NCBI RefSeq assembly: GCF_004359215.1
Contig: NC_090616.1
Coordinates: forward strand, 2,226,901 to 2,290,900
Length of the DNA stretch: 64,000 nt
Direction: 5' to 3'
From: Bremia lactucae
Taxonomy: Eukaryota > Oomycota > Peronosporomycetes > Peronosporales > Peronosporaceae
Positions within the stretch are counted from its first letter, which is position 1. Each line of letters opens with the position of its first letter. Under the pieces are notes generated by a model that saw nothing but the letters and a program-made list of their open reading frames with translations, was not told the origin of the DNA and did not search any database. Both the position numbers and the translations under genes were made by a program. Below, one piece after another: positions 40,778 through 49,747 of this stretch.

Positions 40778-41087
40778 TTGTAAGACTTCAAAGTAGGGAA
40801 ATCATAAAACTGTATTAATATATAAGTTCTTACGCATCTCAACTAATTTTATATTAATAACAAACTATCTATGGCGCCTACGTGCGCGCCGCACAATCGT
40901 GTTTGGCGGGGTTACTTTAAACTTAAATCAACCACTTATTAGAACTACCGTCGTATTGCGTCAATATTACCAAAATTTGGTAGCACCGGAACCATTAAGT
41001 CAAAATTAAGAAAGATAATAATTTTGCTCGTCTTTATTATTTCCTCTTATAGGAAATAATATTTATGTAACGGGACACCCCGTTACA
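40778..41087 (-). repeat. Family D LTR fragment, reverse strand
   Basis: The right end read in reverse is TGTAACGGGGTGTCCCGTTACATAAAT. The body has TTCCTCTTATAGGAAATAAT, GGTAATATTGACGCAATACG (reverse) and the GCGCCGCACAATCGTG block. The LTR 3' part is missing. Confidence 0.8.
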
Positions 41088-41228
41088 GTTAGGCACTTAA
41101 GCCCATTCGGCCAGCTCGTTAAGCTGTAAAGAAGTGCTAGCAACACTATTGACGAAGTGTGTTGCGCCTCCACTTGATGTATTTCTTATGATTGCCTGTA
41201 AATGCATCAACAATGCATGTTCCAGAGC
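41088..41228. other. Short spacer left of element C
   Basis: No feature; its last bases plus 41229-41233 (CTAAC) are the target site of element C. Confidence 0.5.
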
Positions 41229-41233
41229 CTAAC

Positions 41234-41718
41234 TGCAATGTGGCACACATCGGTTGGAGAACCGTTGTTGTGGTGCATTTACTTTATGGGTAAAATACCC
41301 TTTTATTTAATTTTGTTATAGTTAGTTACTTAAGTCCCATTTATTATGGGTAACAAATGTGGCGCCGCCAGGTATAAATCTGGCGGCCAAAATCTGTTAT
41401 AAATTAGCTAAGGTAAGATTTATAGATTTGAATGATTCAACAAAGTGCAGTTCCCCTTTTGATCTTAAAGCGTTTAGTGACTTTCTAAGGCTTGCGCATA
41501 GATCTATAAGAGATAGAAGCCTTTCCAAGGTATATCCTCTTGAGCACTAGTTGCCACTTGGTTCTACAATCCCCTGAATCCCTTGAACTAGGAGTACTTA
41601 AGCTTTAATAGCTTGTACGACTCCCTGAGTTGTTTAACTCATTAGTTCAATAGAATTAAGTCACTCTTTGAGTCTGAATGTCTTCCTCTGACTTTGGGAG
41701 CGAGGTAGCTCCGCTACA
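41234..41718 (+). repeat. Family C 5' LTR
   Basis: 485 bp, TGCAATGTGGCACACATCGG to CCGCTACA. The TG start is followed by C in place of the T seen in the 3' LTR. CC then TGGTAGCACTCGTAGTC (41721) follows, the putative primer-binding site. Confidence 0.92.
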
Positions 41719-41720
41719 CC

Positions 41721-41737
41721 TGGTAGCACTCGTAGTC
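41721..41737 (+). other. Putative tRNA primer-binding site of family C
   Basis: TGGTAGCACTCGTAGTC begins 2 nt after the LTR. The TGGTAGCACT core recurs after LTRs of families A (12487) and B (13507, 40641) and, reversed with one change, in D (18994). Confidence 0.7.
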
Positions 41738-41778
41738 AATCTACGCCTGAGTCTGTAAAAGACTAATTTCTCACGAAA

Positions 41779-42720
41779 ATGGAAGAGGTTCCAAAATTAT
41801 CAGAAGCGCAACGCGCCGCTTATGACAAGCTCGATGCCTTATTCGGGCTTAAGCACGTGGAATTTATTATCTCCCAGGGACCAGAGGTCCTGCAATGCAA
41901 GGCTTGAAGCCTTCATGCGGTACGAAGCCTCCCTGATCGGTCAGGTACAAAACCACTTAGCGGCATCTATGCCACCCGGTACATCTCTGAACCTGACTCT
42001 GAGCCGATGGCTCGCCCTCTAACTGTAACTGCGAAGAAATTTGAGTGAAAAGAGGGAGAAAATTTCCATTTTTGGATTATGCAGATGGAAATGTCCATTG
42101 ATTCCGCCTTGTTCTTAATAGAACGGCAAAAAAAAAAGGTGGCTATGGCGGTTTCCAACCTTGGAGGTAGAGCCATGGAGTGGGCACTTTCGTGCAGCAC
42201 GTCCATAAACGACGCTGTTGCCTCATAGGATTCGCTGAAACAGCAAATGACCAGCTTGTTTGCACCGCCTGGTGTGGTATTTCGCATGCAAGCACAGCTC
42301 CTAGCGACTCGACAGGGTAAAAGGACCCTAGGGGCTTTTGTCCAGGAGTTGAGAGCTCTCATTGCATCTATGCATCAAGACCCGGTGCAAGAAGCAATTG
42401 TAGTGACCATCTTTATTGGGGGTCTCAATGAGGGCGTTATCCAGACGGAATTGTTCCGATCTCATCCGGCTACGTTCGAAGAGGCAGTTACCATAGCGCT
42501 ACGCGCCGAGTTTGACTTTAAGTCTGCTCGCGTTAGCACGCCTGTTTACCGAACAAGCTCTTCGAGCACATGGGTTCCGTCTAATAGACCGGGACCTATG
42601 GATTCAAGCCTCGTTGAGGAAGGAAAAGAGGCTCTCCAAGCTGGGAACAGCATAAGACCATCCGTAGATGTTATATGTGCGGAAACATGAAAAATTTACG
42701 TCCGGCCTGCCCTCTTCGAA
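41779..42720 (+). pseudogene. Family C gag
   Basis: ATG at 41779 gives EEVPKLSEAQRAAYDKLDAL, open for about 43 codons. It then shifts frame and continues with AFMRYEASLIGQVQNHLAA, a matrix/capsid-like part (NLGGRAMEWALS, LKQQMTSLFAPP, ATRQGKRTLGAFVQELRAL) to about 42690. A zinc-knuckle relic CYMCGNMKN...PAC follows in another frame, with the usual His replaced. Several stops. Confidence 0.78.
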
Positions 42721-42889
42721 ATTCGTATAAAGCTCGAAAGAGCTCCAACTCCGACCTATACCAGAGATCTGGTACGGTGCGGGAAAACGTCGATACCCAG
42801 TAGGTGCGGGGCGCCCTATTGGGGAAGACTTAGGTTCTGTTGAACCTCAAGGAGGTGAGAATAATCAGAACCTAGCCCCAATAAGCTCG

Positions 42890-43312
42890 GTGCTTATTGG
42901 CACGGGGCGAGAGTACAAGCCTGGCTTGCTAGTCGTTCAAGCGACTGTAAAGGGCTTTGATAAGCCGTGGTCAGTTTTAATTGACTCAGTAGCGTCTTGT
43001 AATTATGCTCGACGCCTTTCCCATAAAGGGAGTCAACAGTACGTTGAGACACTACAAGCGCATGAAGGTGATACAATCACTGTTCGCTTAGCGACTGGAA
43101 CTCGTGTCACTGTTCCCAAAGTTCCATTGAACTTAGGTATAAAGTTTCTGGACTTTGACAGTATGGAACGCTGTCTCGTCCTTGATTTGGATTCGAGATA
43201 TGATCTCATCCTTGGTATGGCCTGGTTAGAACACCATGAGCCATGGATCGATTGGAGCTCTAAGACCGTAAGCGCCACGCGCAATGTCCCTAGCAAAGTT
43301 TTGGAGTCATGA
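42890..43312 (+). pseudogene. Family C aspartic protease
   Basis: A retropepsin-like domain with SVLIDSVASCNY (Gly of the D-S-G-A core changed to Val), TVRLATGTRV, and YDLILGMAWLEHHEPWIDW. The frame is open but the active-site change argues against activity. Confidence 0.78.
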
Positions 43313-43559
43313 ATCCACCTTTGCTAGGCAATAAAAGAGCTATTGGCGCGGGTGATTGAATGGGTCTGTTAGTGTTTTAAACATTGGCATGTCTGAGTTA
43401 ATAAACTTTAATTTTAAAAACATTAATTCTGAGCTCCAACTCAGCAGAAATAAAGGCAACGGGACGTACTCCGTCGAGTGACACTCGTTGTAATAACGAT
43501 TCACTGAATGCTGAAAGCATTGTTGACCTAAGGCCGAATCATCAAGGGTGCAACTTCCC

Positions 43560-43785
43560 TGAGATACATGGAGTGGCACGTTTAAGTCCACCGAGTATGG
43601 CCGAGGTGGCACCATACTGAGTGTCAGTAGTGACACTGTTGGCGGTTCGCCAGGACCTCAAGGCTGCAATATTCCTGAAATACGTGGAGTGGCACGTCTA
43701 AATCCACCGAGTGTGGTCGGCCGAGGTGGCACCATACTGAGTGTCAATAGTGATACGATTGGCGGTTCACCAGGACATTTTGGGT
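43560..43785 (+). repeat. Tandem ~120-bp coding repeat in the family C PR-RT spacer
   Basis: Two units starting at GAGTGGCACG (43571 and 43687) each run through CCACCGAG, GGCCGAGGTGGCACCATACTGAGTGTCA and GGCGGTTC-CCAGGAC. The first unit lacks 4 nt present in the second. The encoded unit is about 40 residues (RGVARLNPPSV, GGTILSVNSDTIGGSPG). Confidence 0.85.
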
Positions 43786-44290
43786 CGAACTCTCCTAATG
43801 CACGTGAAGCGACACGTAACGTTCGCTGGATAAGGAAGTTGAGTTACCTAACTCCTTGTCGGATGTCACATTAGACATATGCAACCAATACAGGCTGTAA
43901 AACCCGGGGACGTGAATGTCCCGGCCTCTAAGAGGTGTATTGTCTCCACTTCAAGCCAGGATGGTCACGAAGCGTGTATACCCTCACAGAGTGATACGAG
44001 TGAGCAATTAAATACGCTAAAAATGGTGTAACCGGTAACATTGAGGGGGAAGTTAGCCTTGCGGCAATCCCCTCGTTACATGCTCTTTTAGAGCTATACG
44101 AAATGTCTTTTGATGAGTGCGGTCGAGCCTTAAAAGCTGGTGACTTATCTGAAATGGTGGTTATTCGACTTATAATTGAGTTAAACTCATCGTCACTTCC
44201 AGACGAAGCTGTCCTGGATGACACAAAAGATGCACTTAGTGCGCGAAATGGGTCAAAGATCTTTAAAGATCCTACGGATCCCTTTATTAC

Positions 44291-45300
44291 TTGATCAAGG
44301 AATTCCAAGATGTGGTTTGTAATAATCCACCATCTGTTTTACCTTTGGATAGAAGTATTCGTCATGAAATTGACTTGGTCCCGGGAACCAAATACTGTGT
44401 CACAAGACAATGGCCTTTACCAAGGGAGCAGTGTGACATCATTGACTATTTCTTCCGTGCTAAGCACGAGGCTGAAATGGTACGAAAGAGCGAATCTCCT
44501 CATTCGGCACCGAGATTTTGTATCAAAAAGCCAAATGGTAAATAGCGCATTGTACATGCTTATAGTAAGCTTGCTGCTGTCACTATACCAGCACAAACTC
44601 CCATTCTTGGAAAGGATGTTCTTCAGAATAATATGGTGGGATGTACAATTTACAGTGCATTGGACTTAATTGATGGTTACAACCAATTGCTCATGCGAGC
44701 TAGCGATATCCCGCTTACAGCGGTTAGCACCCCAAGCGGCATGTTATGGGAGTGGCTGGTTATGCCACAAGGGCTTTCCAACGCCCCGGCAATATTTAAT
44801 CGTCTAGTGACGCAACTGTTTTGCCCTCATCGAGGTTATGCACAGACTTATTTCGATGACATTTTTGTCCATAGTCGTGTGGATCAGGGTCGGTCGGATA
44901 TGGAAAATCATTAAGACCATTTGCGAGCAGTGCCCGAGTGCATGCGCACAAACAAATTGTATGCCAATGCATCTAAATGCATTTTTGGCGCAGACGAAAT
45001 TCATTTTTAGGGATGCTTTATTGGAAAGCGAGGCCTTAGAGCGGATCCCGCTAAGGTAAAAGCCATAGTAGATTGGCCGGTTCCTAAAAACCAAAAGGAT
45101 CTGCGTAAGTGGTTGGGTCTCGCCAATGATTTACACAAATATAGCGAAGATTACGCTAATATGACTAGGCCATTATCTAATCTCCTTCAAAAGGATACAG
45201 AATGGTGCTGGACTAGCACGGGAAATAATGCTTTTCGAGCAGTTAAGGATAGTCTTATCCATGCCCCGATTCTAGCACTGCCAAACCCAAATTAACCTTT
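44291..45300 (+). pseudogene. Family C reverse transcriptase
   Basis: RT blocks are in order: HEIDLVPGTKYCVTRQWPLP, SAPRFCIKKPNGK with a TAG at 44543, HAYSKLAAVTIPAQTPI, ALDLIDGYNQLLMRASDI, LVMPQGLSNAPAIFNRLV and the polymerase box YFDDIFVHS near 44855. A further stop is at 44912 and frame changes follow. The connection domain (LRKWLGLANDLHKYSEDYA) reaches 45295. Confidence 0.85.
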
Positions 45301-45900
45301 CAGTGTCGTCTGTGACGCATCAGATTTTGCCATTGGCAGTGCTCTGTTACAAACAGATGTTGAGGGGCATGAACGTGTTATTGCGTTCAAGTCTAGACAG
45401 CTTAAAGCTGCAAAAAGAACTACCCAGTTCATGACAAAGAGATACTGCTATGAAGTATGCTCTCGTCAAAATCAGAGTTCATCTGCTCGGCTCTAAGCCG
45501 TTTGTGATATCACGCGTCATTACGCACAGCGACTAAGTCGCTCCACCTCTCACAGAGAATGGCCCGATGGCTATCCTTTTTCGCGGAATACAACTTCGAG
45601 GTGAAGTATAAGCCCGGCAAGCAAAATGCCTTGGCCGATGCGTTATCACGCAGGCCGGATTATGAGCTTTCTCATATAATGACTATCTTGTTGCCTATTC
45701 CTGAATTAATCCGTTCGGCTTACGCCAAGGATGAACAGTGTGCAGCTCTGCTACGAGCTCAAAAGAACTCTGATTCAATTATTAAATTACCGGCACGTTT
45801 GCATGCAGATTACATCGATTTTCTATCGATATCGACCTGTTGCTTTATTGCGCAGACATCGCGGATCCTCCGCATGTCGTTGTTTCTCATGATGAGGATT
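45301..45900 (+). pseudogene. Family C RNase H and tether
   Basis: VVCDASDFAIGSALLQ opens RNase H. After frame breaks, ARWLSFFAEYNFEVKYKPGKQNALADALSRRPDYE (45559-45670) gives the conserved end of the domain. A linker leads to integrase. Confidence 0.8.
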
Positions 45901-46920
45901 TGAACCACCGAATCCTCTATGAGGCACACGATACTGTCCTTGGTGGTCCTCTCGGTAGATAAAAGACCTACGGCTCTATAAGCCAGAGTTATTGGTGGCC
46001 CAAACTTTATAAATGGGTCAGCACATATATTCGCGCATGCGAAACTTGCTAACGGGTCAGGACGAGAAGGCTTGCCAGTGGCGCAGCAGTATCCTCGGCG
46101 AATACTGCTGCGCCACTGGCGAGTCTTCTCGTCCCCATAGGTTGCTGAGAGTCCATTAGTATGGATTTTGTTCTCGGTCTACCGAAAGATTTAGCCGGTA
46201 ACTCCGGCATAGTGGTCTTTGTTGACCGATTGAGCAAAATAGCTCACTTAGCGGTCGTGCCGGATCCCATTGATGGTGAAGGTACAGTGGCAATTGTCTC
46301 TGATCGGGATCCCCGTTTCACGGGTAAATTCTGGAAATCAATTTTCCGAGTAGATTGGATATGCCCACTGCGGACCATCCGCAGACCGATGGTCAAACTG
46401 AACGTGTCAATCGCGTCGTTGAAGACGTTTCACGCAGCGTACACCAAAGCGCTGGAGCTCAATGCTCCCAGTGGTGGAATTTGCCTCTCATAACGCTGTT
46501 CATGCCTCTACAGGCTATACTCCGCTCTATGTAAACGGTCTTACCCACCCACGCGTTCCACTAACGATACCACTACATGGTTCCGGGCTTAATGGGGGAA
46601 TTAGCCGATAGACTTGCTGGTATCAGCCCTGTTACCGTTCGGAAACAAGTAAGCGAGTTTCTCGTGACGCGGTTTAGTGTCTTAAGACATGTAAGGGATA
46701 CGATGGCTGATAGCCAAGACAAACAAAAAGAACAAGCAGATGCCAAAGGCAGAAGCTGTATTAATTCCTATATGGTCGGAGACCGAGTTTTACTAAACGC
46801 TTATAATCTACCTACCAACTTGGTTTCTGCGGTCTTCAAGGCCAAATTGCGCCCGCGCTTTATTGGACCATTTACGGTCGTGACCAAGAAGGGCCTAGCT
46901 TTATACGCTAAACCTTCCTA
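45901..46920 (+). pseudogene. Family C integrase, internally deleted
   Basis: The zinc-binding HHCC region is at about 45905-46055 (HRILYEAHDTVLGG, YWWPKLYKWV, RACETC). A ~31-bp inverted duplication (46062-46132) interrupts the linker. Catalytic Asp1 is in SMDFVLGLP and Asp2 in VSDRDPRFTGKFW. About 60 residues usually found between them are missing. The Glu region is frameshifted. The post-core region (46577-46918) includes DSQDKQKEQADAKGR and LRPRFIGPFTVV. Confidence 0.8.
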
Positions 46921-47001
46921 GCAAGCTGTGTACACACCCAGTGTTCTACGTTGGCTTGCTTAATCCATATCGGGACCCTTCCCACGTGGACTTGAAGGCG
47001 C

Positions 47002-47595
47002 TTGCGCCGAGACAGGCGGTCGTGCCGCAGATTGCTGCATCCTCAACCAGGATATCCAGCTGGCTCTCTAAACGAGGCTGCTGACGCCCCAGCGTCGAAA
47101 GACGGCCCCGAACCGCCTCAAAAGAGCTCTCAACCCGAACAAGGACCTCACGAAGAAGTTGCACCTCGTGCCATAGAGCATCAAATGCTTCCGCCGAAAT
47201 TTCGGCCCCCTCCCGCGCTGCTGGATGCGCGAGGGAACCTTCCGTTTCATGTAGAGAAACTTTTAAAGCGACGTCGACGTGAGGGTCAATACCAGTATCT
47301 GGTGAAGTGGCTAGGGTGCCCCTCTTTTGAAAACTCTTGGGAGTTCGAGGTACCTTTTCGGCACATTGCCCGTGCGCCGTTGACCTTTGTTAGCGCCAAG
47401 CTCAGGGTTAACTCGCGTCAAACGACGCTTCCCACCACTAAACGTGGATTGGGTGGATCTAAAGCCTCAGTGCGGCTTCGATCCTTGATCAACCGAAGCA
47501 CTGAAATATCGACTAGGCCTCTGGCCTTTAGCTTAACGAAAACGCAGCGAAGCTTCCGTCCAAACGAACATCACCTCTATCTGCAAACTCTCTGA
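47002..47595 (+). pseudogene. Family C pol C-terminus with chromodomain
   Basis: Open for 197 codons. The chromodomain (FHVEKLLKRRRREGQYQYLVKWLGCPSFENSWE) lies at about 47245-47345. Chromodomains of this class steer integration to modified chromatin. The frame ends at 47595, overlapping the antisense ORF by about 67 nt. Confidence 0.82.
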
Positions 47596-48244
47596 TATTC
47601 CAAACATTACGAAGTCGGCGGGCCAGGTGGACCCAGTTCTCAAATGAGACTTCGTTTTCACTCCTTGTTTCGTTTGGAAACAAAACGATCGGAATTTTCC
47701 TCATGGAGGTCACAAAAGCCCCACGGGTTTGATCACGTAAACGCGTCAGATACTGGCTTCGCGTCATTACCTTTGACGTAAGGTATTGCTCATGAAGAGC
47801 GTCGCGGGCAGCGATCTCCTCCGGCGTCCTCGCCAGGTCACCAGAGATCCAGATGGCCAAGCTATGACCCGCTATCTCTTTGAGACGCTCGTCCGCACTA
47901 AGCGGAGTGAATCTGTATTCACTATGAGCCTTAGCTTTCGCTATCTCGGCAGCTCGACGACGAGCTCTTCCCTCTATGAGGATAATCTGCTCTTGCTCTT
48001 CATCGAGCGAAAACGTAATAATGTTGGACTCAGGGTCCCGTGTCCTACTCAATGCAGTTAAGACATCAGCGGCACCACGTTCTGGAAACGGATTTGGGGC
48101 TCACCGACGTTTATCCGGAGGAGAAGGCGTGAGCGAACGCCGCTCTTTTTCCTTCTCCTCTGATTGAGAGTGACATTCAAAGTCTAACATTCCCTCATCG
48201 CCGAGGAAGGTGCTCAGAGTTTGTGACTCACGCTTGATTGTCAT
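47528..48244 (-). CDS. Antisense ORF of family C element (one in-frame TGA)
   Basis: Opposite to gag-pol, ATG at 48244 (MTIKRESQTLSTFLGDE) opens a frame through SQSEEKEKERRSLTPSPPDKRR to a TGA at 48101-48103. It continues in the same frame for a further 190 codons: DPESNIITFSLDEEQEQI, RARRRAAEIAKAKAHSEY, FTPLSADERLKEIAGHSLAIW, TPEEIAARDALHEQYL, FENWVHLARRL, and a stop at 47528. About 238 residues in all with one stop. I recognise no family. It fills the space between chromodomain and 3' LTR, as the family B antisense ORF does. Confidence 0.5.
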
Positions 48245-48342
48245 TAGAGAAAGGAATGAAAAACACAACCATACGGTTAGCTGTTTAGGTTTCAACCTCA
48301 AAGAGGAAATGAAGCGAATTTAGTCACTCGGTGTCAACAGTC

Positions 48343-48355
48343 TGATTGGGGAGGG
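48343..48355 (+). other. Polypurine tract of family C
   Basis: ATTGGGGAGGG lies directly before the 3' LTR start TGTAATGGGGCACAC. Confidence 0.8.
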
Positions 48356-49011
48356 TGTAATGGGGCACACATCGGTTGGAGAACCGTTGTTGTGGTACAA
48401 CAACTTCATGGGTAAATACCCTTTTATTTAATTTTAAAATGGTAAGTTACTTAAATCCCATTTATTATAGGTAAGAAATGTGGTCGCCGCCAGAAACAAA
48501 ACTGGCGGCCAAAATCTTTTTTAATTAGCTAGGGTCAGTTTCTTAGATTCGAATAAATATATTAAGTGCAGTTCCTCTTTTGATCTTAAAGCCTTAAGTG
48601 CCTTCCTAAGGCTTGCGCATTGATCTGTAAGAGATAGAAGCCTTTCTAAGGTTTATCCTCTTGGGCGCTAGTTGCCACTTGGTTCTACGAACCCCTGAAT
48701 CCCATGAACTAGGATTCCTTAAGCTTTAATAGCTTGTACGACTCCCTGAGTTGTTTAACCCATTAGTTCAATATAATTAAGTGACTCTTAGAGTCTGAAA
48801 GTCTTCCTCTGACTTCAGGAACGAGGTAGCTCCGCTACACTAGTTACCACTTGGTCCTATAATCCCCTGAATCCCTTGAACTAGAATTCCTATAGCTTTA
48901 ATAGCTTGTACGACTCCCTGAGATTTTAAACGCATTAGTTCAATAGAACTAAGTGACTCTTTGAGTCTGAAAGTCTTTCTCTGACTTTGGGAGCGAGGTA
49001 GCTCCGCTACA
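48356..49011 (+). repeat. Family C 3' LTR with internal ~172-bp tandem duplication
   Basis: TGTAATGGGGCACACATCGG to CCGCTACA at 48839, then a second copy of the last ~172 bp (CTAGTTACCACTTGG...CCGCTACA, 48840-49011). The target-site duplicate follows the second copy, so the duplication is part of the LTR. The two units differ at several positions. Confidence 0.88.
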
Positions 49012-49016
49012 CTAAC

Positions 49017-49489
49017 AGACGCTCAGAATTTGCGGAATTACACTCTTTGAGCGCCATTGACGTGTATTGCGATACTCAGAAGCGCAATGGAGACAATGAT
49101 TTTTTTACCCACTGTGTGGCATCTGACCGAAGATTTCAAGAACTTGCTCTATCAATGTTTTGAAAGTTGTTTTATGCAAATCGTTGCATATCAATTTACT
49201 TTCATTTACAAAACCCAGTGCGTATTTTTTTATCTACCGATTGCTGAATTTAATAAATTCAAAGAGAATTTTGGGGATAATTTGCATTGGCTGTTAAATA
49301 TTCGAATCATACAGAACTGAAACTTAAAATGTCGATTCGTCTATGCATTTCATTATCCAAGTTATCTGATCTGTAGTCATCGGAGCGCCCTGTCCAAGTC
49401 TTCATCGCAACGTCTTTGCCTCATCCGGTACATAATTGGTCTTTTCAATGCAAGCGCTGCCGTCCTCTTCGTGAAAGCTAGTGTGTACT
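49017..49489. other. Upstream region of the transporter gene
   Basis: An open frame at 49057-49320 has no recognisable domain and may be chance. The rest is presumed promoter DNA. Confidence 0.45.
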
Positions 49490-49497
49490 GTCATTCC
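49490..49497 (+). promoter_or_regulatory. Oomycete-type initiator (Inr)
   Basis: GTCATTCC matches the TCATTYY initiator known for oomycete promoters. It lies directly before the first base of the riboswitch P1 stem, so the transcript would start with the aptamer. Confidence 0.55.
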
Positions 49498-49606
49498 ATC
49501 AGCGAGGGGTGCCGTTTGGCAGCCATGGACCAGTTCCATGCGCTGACCGGCTGAGAAAAGACCCTTAGAACCTGATCCGGTTCATACCGGCGGAGGGACT
49601 GCTGAT
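49498..49606 (+). promoter_or_regulatory. TPP (thiamine pyrophosphate) riboswitch aptamer
   Basis: All conserved blocks of the THI element are present in order: P1 strand ATCAGC (49498-49503), GGGGTGCC (49506-49513), a long variable P3 arm with a CATGGA/TCCATG stem, CGGCTGAGA (49548-49556), ACCCTTAGAACCTGATCCGG (49561-49580), P5 CCGG-TTCATA-CCGG, CGGAGGGA (P4 closing strand) and GCTGAT (49601-49606) closing P1. P2 pairs GCCG with CGGC. The extended P3 is typical of eukaryotic TPP riboswitches. It sits in the 5' leader of the transporter gene, 142 nt before the ATG including a leader intron. Known eukaryotic versions act mainly through splicing. Confidence 0.95.
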
Positions 49607-49672
49607 TTACTAATGTGTTAACGATGCTTGTTTCTTTGTGACTGCGTCCAATCAATTTTAGATTCGAGCCAG

Positions 49673-49736
49673 GTAATTTCTACGAATTGCCCTACTTTTG
49701 TAAATAATCCGTCTTATTATATAATATTGTCCTCAG
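49673..49736 (+). other. Predicted 64-nt intron in the 5' leader
   Basis: CCAG|GTAATTTC donor and TCCTCAG|G acceptor. It is non-coding, as no frame joins it to the protein. Its position between aptamer and start codon makes it the natural target for TPP-dependent splicing. An ACTAAT branch-like sequence at 49610-49615 with a TTTTAG acceptor at about 49661 offers an alternative acceptor. Confidence 0.6.
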
Positions 49737-49747
49737 GTTCTATCATT

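Larger units (their letters stand above)
41234..49011 (+). mobile_element. Family C Ty3/gypsy chromovirus with 5-bp target duplication
   Basis: CTAAC at 41229-41233 and 49012-49016 bracket TGCAATG...CTACA, a 5-bp duplication typical of gypsy integration. Internal order: primer site, gag, protease, PR-RT spacer with a tandem repeat, RT, RNase H, integrase, chromodomain, antisense ORF, polypurine tract. The 3' LTR carries an extra ~172-bp duplication. Stops and frameshifts in most proteins show it is not autonomous now. Confidence 0.92.

Noticed and set aside
49057..49320. 87-codon forward ORF upstream of the transporter as a gene
   Set aside because: No domain, signal peptide or homology recognised, and it lies in the likely promoter region next to a transposon end.
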